64,000 nucleotides of DNA from an uncultured Caulobacterales bacterium (GTDB lineage Bacteria; Pseudomonadota; Alphaproteobacteria; Caulobacterales; Caulobacteraceae): the NCBI GenBank assembly GCA_903858185.1, contig CAIOHT010000012.1:1-64000 (forward strand), written 5' to 3'. Shown one piece after another: positions 8,219 to 18,075 of this stretch. Position 1 is the first letter of the stretch; the number at the start of each line of letters is the position of its first letter. The notes under the pieces were generated by a model. That model made no database searches. It was not told where the DNA came from and saw only the letters and a list, made by a program, of their open reading frames with translations. A program made the translations under genes and the position numbers.

Positions 8219-8776
8219 TCATCTGGCGGACTCCAGACGAATCCGCAATTTCTCGAACGCCAGCCGCAGGCGCGACTTCACCGTCCCCAGCGCCAGACCG
8301 AACCGCTCGGCGATCTCGCTGTGCGACAGGTCCTCGTAGAAGGCGGCGCGCACCATGTCGCGCTGCTCGGCGGGCAGGTCAGCCAGCGCCGCGGCCACCT
8401 GCACCTCCCGCTGGGCGGCTTCCAGCCCCGCGTCGGGCTGCGGCAGGGCCTCGGGATTGAGCTGCGGGTCGTCGGCGTCGAGGGTCGCGGTCCGCTCCCG
8501 GCGGAACAGGTCGATCCGCCGGTTGCGCGCGATCCGGTAGATCCAGGTCGAGACGCTGGCCTTGCTCCGGTCAAAGCTGCCCGCCTTGCGCCAGACCGCG
8601 ACCATCACCTCCTGCGCCAGATCCTCCGCCCGCGCCGGTTCCAGGCCCAGCCGCGCGAGGTAGCCCTTCACCCGGGGCGCGTAGTGATCGAACAGCGTCG
8701 CGAAGGCCGCACGGTCGCCACGGCTGGCGATGCGTTCCATCAGCTCGGCGAAGGGGTCGCTCGCGGGTCCGGTCAC
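8219..8776 (-). CDS. rpoE: ECF sigma factor, RpoE-like partner of ChrR
   Basis: The 185-residue sigma-70 family protein has region 2 ([20 protein letters not shown] through [19 protein letters not shown] and [15 protein letters not shown]) and region 4 ([20 protein letters not shown], then the helix-turn-helix [20 protein letters not shown]). These match ECF sigma factors encoded beside ChrR, which control singlet-oxygen and peroxide defence. I chose GTG 8776, giving the usual short leader before DPFAELM; the frame stays open upstream. The gene is divergent from rlmN. I could not find a convincing auto-regulatory ECF promoter. Confidence 0.85.
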   Translation of the reverse strand: MTGPASDPFAELMERIASRGDRAAFATLFDHYAPRVKGYLARLGLEPARAEDLAQEVMVAVWRKAGSFDRSKASVSTWIYRIARNRRIDLFRRERTATLDADDPQLNPEALPQPDAGLEAAQREVQVAAALADLPAEQRDMVRAAFYEDLSHSEIAERFGLALGTVKSRLRLAFEKLRIRLESAR

Positions 8777-8867
8777 GACCAAGGGATAGTCATGCCCGCC
8801 TTGATTGGTCCAGAGCGCGAAATTCTGATATGGGGACTCTCGTCTCATCGCATCGGAACCTGCCGTC

Positions 8868-10028
8868 TTGGGCGCGACCCTCAACCTTGCTCGCGCGACG
8901 CCCGCCGTCGCCCCCGCTCCGGTCAATCTTTCGGGTCTCACCCGCAAGCAGCTGGCGGCCGCCATGGTCGAGGCCGGTGCCGTGCCGCCCGAAAAGGCGA
9001 AGATGCGGGCGACCCAGGTGTTCCGCTGGATCCATCATCGCGGCGCGACCGATTTTGCGCAGATGACCGACGTGGCCAAGGACACGCGGGCGGCCATGGC
9101 CGAACACTTCACCCTGGCCCGGCCGGAAGTCGTCGAGCGGCAGGTTTCGAAGGACGGCACGCGCAAATGGCTGATCCGCACCGCGCCCGGGATCGAGATC
9201 GAGGCGGTCTACATTCCCGACGTTGGTCGCTCGGGCGCCCTGTGCGTCTCCAGCCAGGTCGGCTGCACCCTGAACTGCACCTTCTGCCACACGGGCACCC
9301 AGGCCCTGGTGCGCAACCTGACAGCGGCCGAGATCGTCGCCCAGGTCCAGGTCTGCAAGGATGACCTGGACGAGTGGCCCTCGGACCGCGAGGACCGGCG
9401 CCTCAGCAACATCGTGTTCATGGGCATGGGCGAGCCGCTCTACAATCTGGACAGCATTTCGGACGCCATCGACATCATCAGCGACAACGAGGGGATCGCC
9501 ATCTCCCGTCGCCGGATCACGGTGTCGACCAGCGGCGTGGTCCCCGAGCTGAAGGCCCTGGGTGAGCGGACCCAGGCGATGCTGGCCATCAGCCTGCACG
9601 CCACCAACGACGATCTGCGCGACGTGCTGGTCCCGATCAACAAGAAGTACGACATTGCCGCCCTGATGGAGGGGATCCGCAACTATCCCGGCATCTCCAA
9701 CGCCCGGCGGGTGACCTTCGAGTATGTGATGCTCAAGGGCATCAACGACACGCCGGCCGAGGCCCTCGCCCTGGTCAAGCTGCTCAAGGGCATCCCGGCC
9801 AAGATCAACCTGATTCCGTTCAATCCCTGGCCCGGGACGGACTATGAATGCTCGGACTGGGGGACGATCGAGTCCTTCGCCGCGATTCTCAATCGCGCCG
9901 GCTATTCCAGCCCGATCCGGACGCCGCGCGGCCGGGATATCCTCGCTGCCTGTGGCCAGCTGAAGTCGGAAAGCGAGAAGGTCCGCGCTTCGGTGCGGCG
10001 CAGGGCCGAAGCTCTTCCCGCATCCTGA
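8868..10028 (+). CDS. rlmN: 23S rRNA (A2503-C2)/tRNA (A37-C2) methyltransferase RlmN
   Basis: The 386-residue radical-SAM enzyme carries the CTLNCTFC cluster motif near residue 135, preceded by SSQVG, and the RlmN core MGMGEPLYN. Further down is the Cys of STSGVVP, and the C-terminal CG of AACGQLK supplies the catalytic cysteine that carries the methyl group. It methylates C2 of A2503 in 23S rRNA and of A37 in some tRNAs. The N-terminal helical domain ([27 protein letters not shown]) is complete. Start is TTG 8868; no ATG is available before the family begins. It is divergent from the sigma factor. Confidence 0.93.
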   Translation: MGATLNLARATPAVAPAPVNLSGLTRKQLAAAMVEAGAVPPEKAKMRATQVFRWIHHRGATDFAQMTDVAKDTRAAMAEHFTLARPEVVERQVSKDGTRKWLIRTAPGIEIEAVYIPDVGRSGALCVSSQVGCTLNCTFCHTGTQALVRNLTAAEIVAQVQVCKDDLDEWPSDREDRRLSNIVFMGMGEPLYNLDSISDAIDIISDNEGIAISRRRITVSTSGVVPELKALGERTQAMLAISLHATNDDLRDVLVPINKKYDIAALMEGIRNYPGISNARRVTFEYVMLKGINDTPAEALALVKLLKGIPAKINLIPFNPWPGTDYECSDWGTIESFAAILNRAGYSSPIRTPRGRDILAACGQLKSESEKVRASVRRRAEALPAS

Positions 10029-10115
10029 TTACGCGCGGCATCAATGATCGCGCGACGCTAGAAGCTTGCGCGGGACGCCGCCCGTCGTGCTAACCCTTGC
10101 TCACGCCGCACCTGC

Positions 10116-10556
10116 ATGGACATTTCGATGCCGCCGCAACTCCAATCCATGGAAATCCAGGCCTTCTCGACCGGGTTCGTGACGACCCTCGGGCATGCCG
10201 GCCTGACCCTCGTGATCCTGCTGATGGGGGCGGTGCTCTACGCGATGCTCACACCCCATCGCGAGATCGCCCTGATCCGCGAGGGCAACACCGCCGCAGC
10301 CCTGTCGCTCGGCGGCGTGCTGGTCGGGCTGGCCCTGCCGCTGGCCTCGTCGTTGAGCGCCTCGGTCTCGCCGCTGGAGATCGCCCTCTGGGGCGCGGCG
10401 ACGGTGGCCATCCAGCTGCTGGTGTTCCGGGCGATCGACCTGATTCTTCATGGCCTGCCGCAGCGTATCCAGGAGGGCGAGATGTCCGCCGCCATCCTGC
10501 TGGTCGGCGCCAAGGTGGCGAGCGCCCTTGTTCTCGCCGCAGCCCTGGCCGGCTGA
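10116..10556 (+). CDS. DUF350 inner-membrane protein
   Basis: The 146-residue protein has four hydrophobic segments. It fits the DUF350 family, whose repeat is two membrane helices with a short charged loop (here LTPHREIALIREGNTAAALS, typical of the family). The function is unknown, though DUF350 proteins are often encoded near envelope stress or ATP-grasp genes. It precedes a trypsin-fold protein gene by only 6 bases, so the two are probably co-transcribed. Either ATG 10116 or ATG 10128 could be the start. Confidence 0.8.
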   Translation: MDISMPPQLQSMEIQAFSTGFVTTLGHAGLTLVILLMGAVLYAMLTPHREIALIREGNTAAALSLGGVLVGLALPLASSLSASVSPLEIALWGAATVAIQLLVFRAIDLILHGLPQRIQEGEMSAAILLVGAKVASALVLAAALAG

Positions 10557-10562
10557 AACGAC

Positions 10563-11399
10563 GTGCATCTGCCCCGTCTACCCGACTGGCTGGTTTATCT
10601 GGCGATCGTGACGGCCCTGGTGATCGGCTCGATGGGCCGACGCGAGAAGGCCGATGCGCCGCCGCCGCCGCCGCCGATGGCGGGCGATGACTCCATTCCG
10701 CTTGGCCCTTCATCCCCCTTCGACCCGGCCGTCGTGGTGGATGTGCCCGGGCAGCAGAAGCCGGGGACGGGGACGGCCTTTTCGGTCGCCGAGACGGGTG
10801 TCTGGATGACCGCCCGCCATGTGGTCGACGGCTGCACCCGGATCGCGCTGGTCGTGGCCGAGGGCCGGGGCGTGGCCGCCCGGGCCATCATCGATCCCGG
10901 CGGCGAGGCGGCGATCCTGACCACCGACGGGGGTGCGCCGGCCCTGCCACTGGCGGGGGCTGCGACCACGCCGCGTCCGGGTGCGCTCGGCTTCCATCCT
11001 GGCTTCCCCCAGGGCCAGCCGGGCGAGGCAGTGTCGCGGCTGCTGGGCCGTGAAAATCTGGTGGTCCGGGGGCGGGGCGCGCGCACCGAGCCGGTGCTGG
11101 CCTGGGCGGAGATCGGCCGCACCGATACCCTCAAGGGAACCCTGGCCGGTCTTTCCGGCGCGCCTGTGCTCGACTCTGCGGGCCGTGTGATCGGCGTTAC
11201 TGTCGCCGAGGCGCCGCGTCGGGGTCGCATCTACACGACCACGCCGGACACGGTGCAGAGCGCCCTGCGCAGCTCAAGGCGCCGGCCGGCCACCTACGCC
11301 GTCGGCGAGCCGATCAATGTCGAGAACTACGGCCGCGTCGCCGACGGTCTGCGCCGTGACCTGCGGGTCGCCCAGGTGGTCTGCCTGTCGACCAGCTAG
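10563..11399 (+). CDS. Membrane-anchored trypsin-fold protein, altered catalytic triad
   Basis: The 278-residue product starts with GTG. It has one N-terminal membrane segment (about residues 9-23), a proline-rich linker with seven consecutive prolines, then a trypsin-like domain. GTGTAFSV opens the domain, TARHVVDG supplies His86, and GLSGAPV supplies Ser198 in the usual GxSG-like setting. Where proteases have Asp before A-x-L, this protein reads DPGGEAAIL, so Glu115 occupies the expected Asp site. It may be a weak or inactive periplasmic protease. It is coupled to the DUF350 gene and ends in a CTAG stop overlap with the convergent transporter. Confidence 0.72.
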   Translation: MHLPRLPDWLVYLAIVTALVIGSMGRREKADAPPPPPPMAGDDSIPLGPSSPFDPAVVVDVPGQQKPGTGTAFSVAETGVWMTARHVVDGCTRIALVVAEGRGVAARAIIDPGGEAAILTTDGGAPALPLAGAATTPRPGALGFHPGFPQGQPGEAVSRLLGRENLVVRGRGARTEPVLAWAEIGRTDTLKGTLAGLSGAPVLDSAGRVIGVTVAEAPRRGRIYTTTPDTVQSALRSSRRRPATYAVGEPINVENYGRVADGLRRDLRVAQVVCLSTS

Positions 11400-13444
11400 G
11401 CGGCCGCCGGCGCCTCGGCCTGTCGTCGGGCGACCATGATCGACAGGATGATGGCGAAGATCCCGATCACCGTCGAATAGAAGTAGAAGACCATGTAGCC
11501 GACCCCGAGCGCCGCCGGGGACGAGCCCGACTTCTCCATTGCCATCGCGTAGCTTTCGGGGGGCAGGTGGATAAACAGGGTCTTGAGGGAGCTGAGGGAG
11601 CCGCTGTCCGCCGCCTTGGCGGTGCTCTCCACGATGCGCCCCGACTGGCTGGCCAGCAACTTGCCCGGAAGGGCATAGAGCGACGAAAACAGCGCATACT
11701 GCGTGGCGGTGAAGCCGACGGTCGTCAGGCTGGACATGTAGGCGATCAGGCAGGTTCCCGCGAAGCCGCCCGCGACGTTGTCCAGGGCGATGGCGGTCAT
11801 GAAGGCGCCGATGTCGTGGCCCCTCACCGCGAGCCAGGCGAAAGCCAGGTTGCTCAGGGCGCCCAGGAAGGCGCCGGCGACCAGCGCCCGCAACAATCCC
11901 ATGCGGACCACCGCGAAGCCGCCGAACGCGACCCCCAGGACCGACATCACCACGCCGAAGACCTTCCGGACCTCGGCGATCTCGGCCTTGGAGAAGCCGG
12001 CGTCGACGTAGAACGCCCCGTTGATGTTCAGGACGAAGTCAGCGACGCGGTAAAGGCAGATCAGCGCAAGGATCAGCCCGGCGACCTTGCCATAGCGGCT
12101 GAAGAAATCGCCGAGCGGCTGACCGAGAGCGCCTGACAGGTAGGCGCCCGGCCGGGTCTGGACGCCTGGAATCCGCATAGCGGCCACCGCGATCGCGCCA
12201 AGCCCGAAAATGACGGCGAGCAGCTGGTACCAGACCTTCGCATCGGACCCCCAGGCGGCTTTCAGTCCATCGCCCACGCCGCCGGCCCCCAGGCCGGACA
12301 GGACCGTGGCGAGGAAGTCCGCACTCGCCGCCAGGCCCGAGCCCAGCAGCAGGGCGCCGCCCAGGACGATCACGCCGCGCACAACCCATTCAAGCGCCTC
12401 AGGCAGCGGCCGGGCGACCGCGCCGCCGAGGTCCACCGCCCGCACGCTGTGCTGCGCCTCTCGCGGCGCGGCGAAGACCGCGGCGACGCCGACCAGCATC
12501 AGGGCGGCCATGACCCCATAGGAAAACTCCCAGCTCACGAAATCGGCCAGCAGCAGCGGCGCGACCCCGGCCACCACCATCGAGATGCGGTAGCCCCACT
12601 GGTAGGCCGCCGCCATCGGGCCTTGCCGGTCCTTGTCCGCCGCCTCGATCCGCCAGGCATCGATGACGATGTCCTGGTTGGCGGAGGCGAAGCCGACCAT
12701 CACGGCGAACAGCGCCATCATGCCCAGATTGGCGGTCGGATCCGTCCCGGCAATCAGCCAGAGCCCCAGCACAATGATCCCTTGCGAGACCAGCATCCAT
12801 GAGCGGCGGTGACCGAACCAGGCCGTCAGGAAGGGCACCTTCGTGCGGTCGACCAGAGGCGCCCAGAGAAACTTCATCGCCGTCGCCAGCGTGGCCAGGC
12901 CGAACACGCTGATCGTCTGAAGGGAAAGTCCCGCGTCGCGCAGCCAGATCGATAGGGTATCGAAGATCAGCAGGTTCGGCAGGCCTGCCGAAAAGCCGAG
13001 GAAGAGCATCACCGTCGTGCTGCGGATATCCCGGGTGGCTTCCGCCGCTGCGGCCAGCGGACGCCCCCAGGGATTACCCTCCGTCTGTCCGCGCGCAACG
13101 CCGAGGTAAAGCTGCCCGGCACCGGGGACCAGCGCCGCCAGCGCCCACCAGCCCGGCCGCCCGAGGTCGTGTGCGCGCTTGATGCTGGCAGCCGCCAGCG
13201 GCCACAGCAGCCACAGGGCGATCACCCAGGGCATGGCTTCCAAGATCTCCGATCCCGGGACCGTCGGCGGCGGCGGGGCGCCAGGCTCCAGGGGCGGCCG
13301 TACGTTCACGATGCCCCAGAAGAGACCGAAGATGACCAGCGCGCCGAGATGGATCAGCCAGTACTGCAGCCTCCCGATGCGTCCGCCGAACCCGAACAGC
13401 AGGTCGTTCACGGTGGCGTTGCGAGACGCGGTCTGGCTGGTCAT
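11396..13444 (-). CDS. ampG: DUF805 domain fused to AmpG-type MFS transporter
   Basis: The 682-residue protein has two parts. Residues about 10-125 form a DUF805 module (LLFGFGGRIGRLQYWLIHLG, a long loop, ASIKRAHDLGRPGWWALAALVPG, then GNPWG). Residues about 135-675 are a major-facilitator transporter of AmpG type, beginning LFLGFSAGLPNLLIFDTLSIW, with ANQDIVIDAWRIE and LDNVAGGFAGTCLIAYMSSLT. AmpG imports anhydro-muropeptides for wall recycling and beta-lactamase signalling. A long loop with extra helices (about 330-450) separates the two transporter halves. The fusion is unusual; alternatively the N-terminal part only aids membrane assembly. Confidence 0.85.
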   Translation of the reverse strand: MTSQTASRNATVNDLLFGFGGRIGRLQYWLIHLGALVIFGLFWGIVNVRPPLEPGAPPPPTVPGSEILEAMPWVIALWLLWPLAAASIKRAHDLGRPGWWALAALVPGAGQLYLGVARGQTEGNPWGRPLAAAAEATRDIRSTTVMLFLGFSAGLPNLLIFDTLSIWLRDAGLSLQTISVFGLATLATAMKFLWAPLVDRTKVPFLTAWFGHRRSWMLVSQGIIVLGLWLIAGTDPTANLGMMALFAVMVGFASANQDIVIDAWRIEAADKDRQGPMAAAYQWGYRISMVVAGVAPLLLADFVSWEFSYGVMAALMLVGVAAVFAAPREAQHSVRAVDLGGAVARPLPEALEWVVRGVIVLGGALLLGSGLAASADFLATVLSGLGAGGVGDGLKAAWGSDAKVWYQLLAVIFGLGAIAVAAMRIPGVQTRPGAYLSGALGQPLGDFFSRYGKVAGLILALICLYRVADFVLNINGAFYVDAGFSKAEIAEVRKVFGVVMSVLGVAFGGFAVVRMGLLRALVAGAFLGALSNLAFAWLAVRGHDIGAFMTAIALDNVAGGFAGTCLIAYMSSLTTVGFTATQYALFSSLYALPGKLLASQSGRIVESTAKAADSGSLSSLKTLFIHLPPESYAMAMEKSGSSPAALGVGYMVFYFYSTVIGIFAIILSIMVARRQAEAPAAA

Positions 13445-13480
13445 TGGCAGGGGCCTCCGAGTGCGGGGACGCCCCGCAAA

Positions 13481-14986
13481 TCAGGAGGCGAGCCTGCCCG
13501 CTTCGGTCCCGCCCGTCCAGCCGACCCAGCGGGCCAGAACGGCGCGCAGGGCGGTTTCGGTCAGCGGCTTGACGAGGAAGTCATCCATGCCGGCGCCCAG
13601 GGCCGCACGACGGTCATCCTCGAAGGCGTCGGCGGTCAGGGCGACGATGGGCGTCTTGACGCCGCGCGCCCGCAGCTCGCGGGCCGCCTCGACACCGGAC
13701 AGGTCGGGCATCCGCAGGTCCATCAGGATCAGGTCGTAGGTCGCGGCGGCGACGGCGGCCAGCGCCTCCTGCCCGCTGGCGGCGCGGTCGACCTCGGCCC
13801 CCTCGCGCTTGAGCAGGGTGCGCGCCAGCAGGGCGTTGATCGGATTGTCCTCGACCAGCAGCACCCGCGCGCCGCTGGCCGTGGTGGCGGCGATGCGGTC
13901 ATCCTCGGGCGGATGGTCGGCCTTCGGCGCCACGCCCTGCGCTGCCAGCACGCGCGCGGCCAGGGAATCGGCGCGCAGCGGCTTGATCAGATAGCCCGAG
14001 AACCCGGCGGCGCGGCTTCGCGGGATCCGCGCCCGCTCGTCAGGTCGCAACAGGATGACACAGGCCCTTCCCTCCGGCGCCTTGAGTGAGCGACGGCCAG
14101 TGGCCAGCAGATTGTCGATCAGCAGCACGGCGTCCGCCGGCGCCATCTGGGTCAGGTCCGCCACGGTGGCAGTGGTGATCACCTGGCCGCCTAGGCCGGC
14201 GATCTGGCGGCGGGCGGCCTCCAGCACGACAGGATTGGGCGAGGCGACGCCCACGACCTGACCGGCGAGGGGCCGGTCCATAGCGGCGCGCGCCACGACC
14301 GGGAAGGCGGCCTCCATCCAGAAGGTCGCCCCGCCACCGGGCGTCTCGTCCACGCCGACGGACCCGCCCATGGCGTTGCTCAGGCGCGTGACAATCGCCA
14401 GGCCGAGTCCGGCGCCGCCCAGTACTGCGCCATGCGAGGGATCAGCGTGCACAAAGGGTTCGAATATCCGTTTCCGCGCTGCCTCGGGCACGCCGGGGCC
14501 GGTATCGCTGACTGTCAGCCGCAGTCGGCCCTCGCCCGCGACCGAGGCTGTCAGAAGTACGCCGCCCGTCTCGGTGAACTTGACCGCATTGCCTGCGAAA
14601 TTCAGCAGCACCTGGCGTAGCCGGCCCTCATCGGCCAGCACTGGCGGTGGGTCCCCGGCGCAGGCCCAGGCGATCTCAATGCCCTTTTCATGCGCCCGCG
14701 GGCTCATCAGCTCGGTGACCTGCCGCAGCAGGGCGGCGATGTCGGTCGGGGCTGGATGCAGCTCGATCTTGCCCGCGCCCAGGCGGGCCAGGTCCAGCAC
14801 ATCGTTGACCAGCGCCAGCAGGTGATCGCCGCTCTCGCGCAGGGCGGCGACATAGGATTTCTGCTCGGCGGTCAGGCGGGTGCCGTCGAGCAGCCGCGCC
14901 ATGCCCAGCACCCCGTTCAGAGGCGTGCGGAACTCGTGGCTCAGCGTGGCCAGTTGCTCGGGCGTGATCGCGCGGTTGTCCGACAT
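13481..14986 (-). CDS. Soluble hybrid histidine kinase with pseudo-receiver and receiver
   Basis: The 501-residue protein has no signal or membrane segment. The order is: HisKA with LSHEFRTPLNGVLGMA at residue 14 onward; an HATPase domain (LLNFAGNAVKFTE, VSDTGPGVP, GAGLGLAIV); a degenerate receiver at about 245-360 (DAVLLIDN, ending GYLIKPL); and a full C-terminal receiver (LLVEDNPIN, phospho-Asp in LILMDLRMPDLSG, ALTA, FLVKPL). No sensor domain precedes the kinase, so it probably takes its signal from a partner protein. No cognate regulator lies beside it. Such orphan hybrids often feed phosphotransfer proteins in alphaproteobacteria. Confidence 0.88.
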   Translation of the reverse strand: MSDNRAITPEQLATLSHEFRTPLNGVLGMARLLDGTRLTAEQKSYVAALRESGDHLLALVNDVLDLARLGAGKIELHPAPTDIAALLRQVTELMSPRAHEKGIEIAWACAGDPPPVLADEGRLRQVLLNFAGNAVKFTETGGVLLTASVAGEGRLRLTVSDTGPGVPEAARKRIFEPFVHADPSHGAVLGGAGLGLAIVTRLSNAMGGSVGVDETPGGGATFWMEAAFPVVARAAMDRPLAGQVVGVASPNPVVLEAARRQIAGLGGQVITTATVADLTQMAPADAVLLIDNLLATGRRSLKAPEGRACVILLRPDERARIPRSRAAGFSGYLIKPLRADSLAARVLAAQGVAPKADHPPEDDRIAATTASGARVLLVEDNPINALLARTLLKREGAEVDRAASGQEALAAVAAATYDLILMDLRMPDLSGVEAARELRARGVKTPIVALTADAFEDDRRAALGAGMDDFLVKPLTETALRAVLARWVGWTGGTEAGRLAS

Positions 14987-15020
14987 GCCGCCAGACTAGC
15001 GGCGTCGGCTTAACGGGCGG

Positions 15021-15401
15021 TCAAGCGACGGTCGGGCGACGATGGCCCAGAAGAAAGAGCAGGAACAGCGCCGCGAAGGCCAGATCGACGAGCGACAGGA
15101 TGAAGGCGCTGCTGGACAGCGCCGCGGCGCCGCCGCTGATCCAGACCAGCAGGGGAATCGGCGCCTTGCCCAGAAAGCCGAGCCAGAGAATCGGCCGGTT
15201 CGCCGCCGGATCGCGGGCGACCATGCCATAGCCGATGCCGAGCACGACGATCAGCAGCGAGGCCAGCCGGGTCATCAGCAGGTCGGCCGGGACAGGCTGG
15301 CCCAGCGCCGCCAGCATCGCCTCCGGTGCAAGCAACATCGGCAGGCCGACCGCGAAATTGAACAGCGCCGCCACGACGAAGATCACGGTCCAGATACGCA
15401 T
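15021..15401 (-). CDS. Small four-helix membrane protein
   Basis: The 126-residue protein shows four hydrophobic segments (about 1-25, 43-62, 70-90 and 95-120) separated by short loops such as LAPEAMLAALGQPVPAD. The pattern is common among uncharacterised small inner-membrane proteins, and I recognise no named family with certainty. It ends 34 bases before the start region of the hybrid kinase and lies downstream of a secreted-protein gene on the same strand. Its role is unknown. Confidence 0.7.
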   Translation of the reverse strand: MRIWTVIFVVAALFNFAVGLPMLLAPEAMLAALGQPVPADLLMTRLASLLIVVLGIGYGMVARDPAANRPILWLGFLGKAPIPLLVWISGGAAALSSSAFILSLVDLAFAALFLLFLLGHRRPTVA

Positions 15402-15531
15402 GATGGTTCAGCCCCCGCCGAGCGCCCTGAAGATCGGCGCCGCGTCATCGTCGCCGACCGTTCGGCCGCTGTCGAGGATGCGGTCCTGTCCGACATCGCT
15501 TCGCATGTGCCTGTGGAGCCGCCGGGGGCCG

Positions 15532-16395
15532 CTACCAGGACCCGAAGTCGGGCCGCAGCGCCTTCGCGCCGGACATCACATCGCAGCGGCGCATGAGCGC
15601 CAGCAGCGGGGCCCGGTCACCCTGCTCGTATCGTGCGTAGGCCGCGTCGGCGACGGCGTCGCCGGCGATCAGCTGCCTCTGGGCATCAAGACGGGCGCGG
15701 CCTTCCGGCGTGTTGGGATAGGTCGGCGCCTTGGCGTCGAAGGCCTTCGACAGCTTGCCCAGGGCCTCGAAGTCCGCGTCCATCCTGGCCTTTCCGGGGC
15801 CGCTGGCGGCGTCATAGACGGTGGAGATCAGGTCCTGCATCGCCGTCGCCCGCTCCGTGCAGAGGATCGCCGCCTTCTCGACCGGGGTGAAGGTCACCGG
15901 CGGCATTGCGGCCCTCACCGCCGCCATGCGTTCGCCCATCACGGCCAGCTGCTGCTCCGGCGAGCGTGACGCGACCGGCTCTCCGGGGAGGGGCTTGTCG
16001 CCGCAGATCGCGGCGAACAGCGGAAAGCTCCTGTCCATCGGGCCCCACTCGTCCTGGCCCGTCCTGGCGGTCATCAGCTTCAGGTCTGCGCCATAGTAGC
16101 GGATGCCGCCATTGCGGATCTGGCCGGTCGCGCAGTTGAGCTGGACCAGCCGCATGTCGCCCCGTCGCGCCAGGATGCTGTCCGGCGCCGCGCTCGTCGA
16201 GAGCGGATCGCGCCAGCGCCACAGGATCAGGAAGGCGGCCATCTGACCGGTCTTGCGGACGGTGCTCGGCGCATAGGCGGCCGACTCGGTCCCTTCCACA
16301 CTGACGATCCGCCAGTCGGTCGGCGGCGCGGCCTGGGCAAGGGCGGCACCTGGCGCGGACAGCAGGAGCAGGGCGGCGAGGAGGGGCTTGAGCAT
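15532..16395 (-). CDS. Secreted protein with surface-adhesin E-like N-terminal domain
   Basis: The 287-residue product begins with a Sec signal peptide (MLKPLLAALLLLSAPGAALA, cleavage expected after the AxA). The N-terminal half (DWRIVSVEGTESAAYAPSTV, followed by LVQLNCATGQIR and the IRYYGAD strand) resembles the small beta-domain of surface-adhesin-E-like secreted proteins. The C-terminal half is predicted helical with no known domain. Cysteines in LNCATG and AAICGD, and ILCTE and RRCDV, could form disulfides. The function is unknown. The gene appears to be alone. Confidence 0.65.
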   Translation of the reverse strand: MLKPLLAALLLLSAPGAALAQAAPPTDWRIVSVEGTESAAYAPSTVRKTGQMAAFLILWRWRDPLSTSAAPDSILARRGDMRLVQLNCATGQIRNGGIRYYGADLKLMTARTGQDEWGPMDRSFPLFAAICGDKPLPGEPVASRSPEQQLAVMGERMAAVRAAMPPVTFTPVEKAAILCTERATAMQDLISTVYDAASGPGKARMDADFEALGKLSKAFDAKAPTYPNTPEGRARLDAQRQLIAGDAVADAAYARYEQGDRAPLLALMRRCDVMSGAKALRPDFGSW

Positions 16396-16475
16396 CGGAG
16401 GGCCTTCGACGGTGATGGCATCACCGGACCCTGCCGCGGCCGGGAGCCGGCCGTCATAACCCGAAAGTGGGGGGC

Positions 16476-18008
<1,533 letters not shown>

Positions 18009-18075
18009 GGCGATTGTCGTCCCTTGCCCGGCCCGTTCGGGCTCGTCCGGTCCTAGAGGATCACGATCCCGGCGG

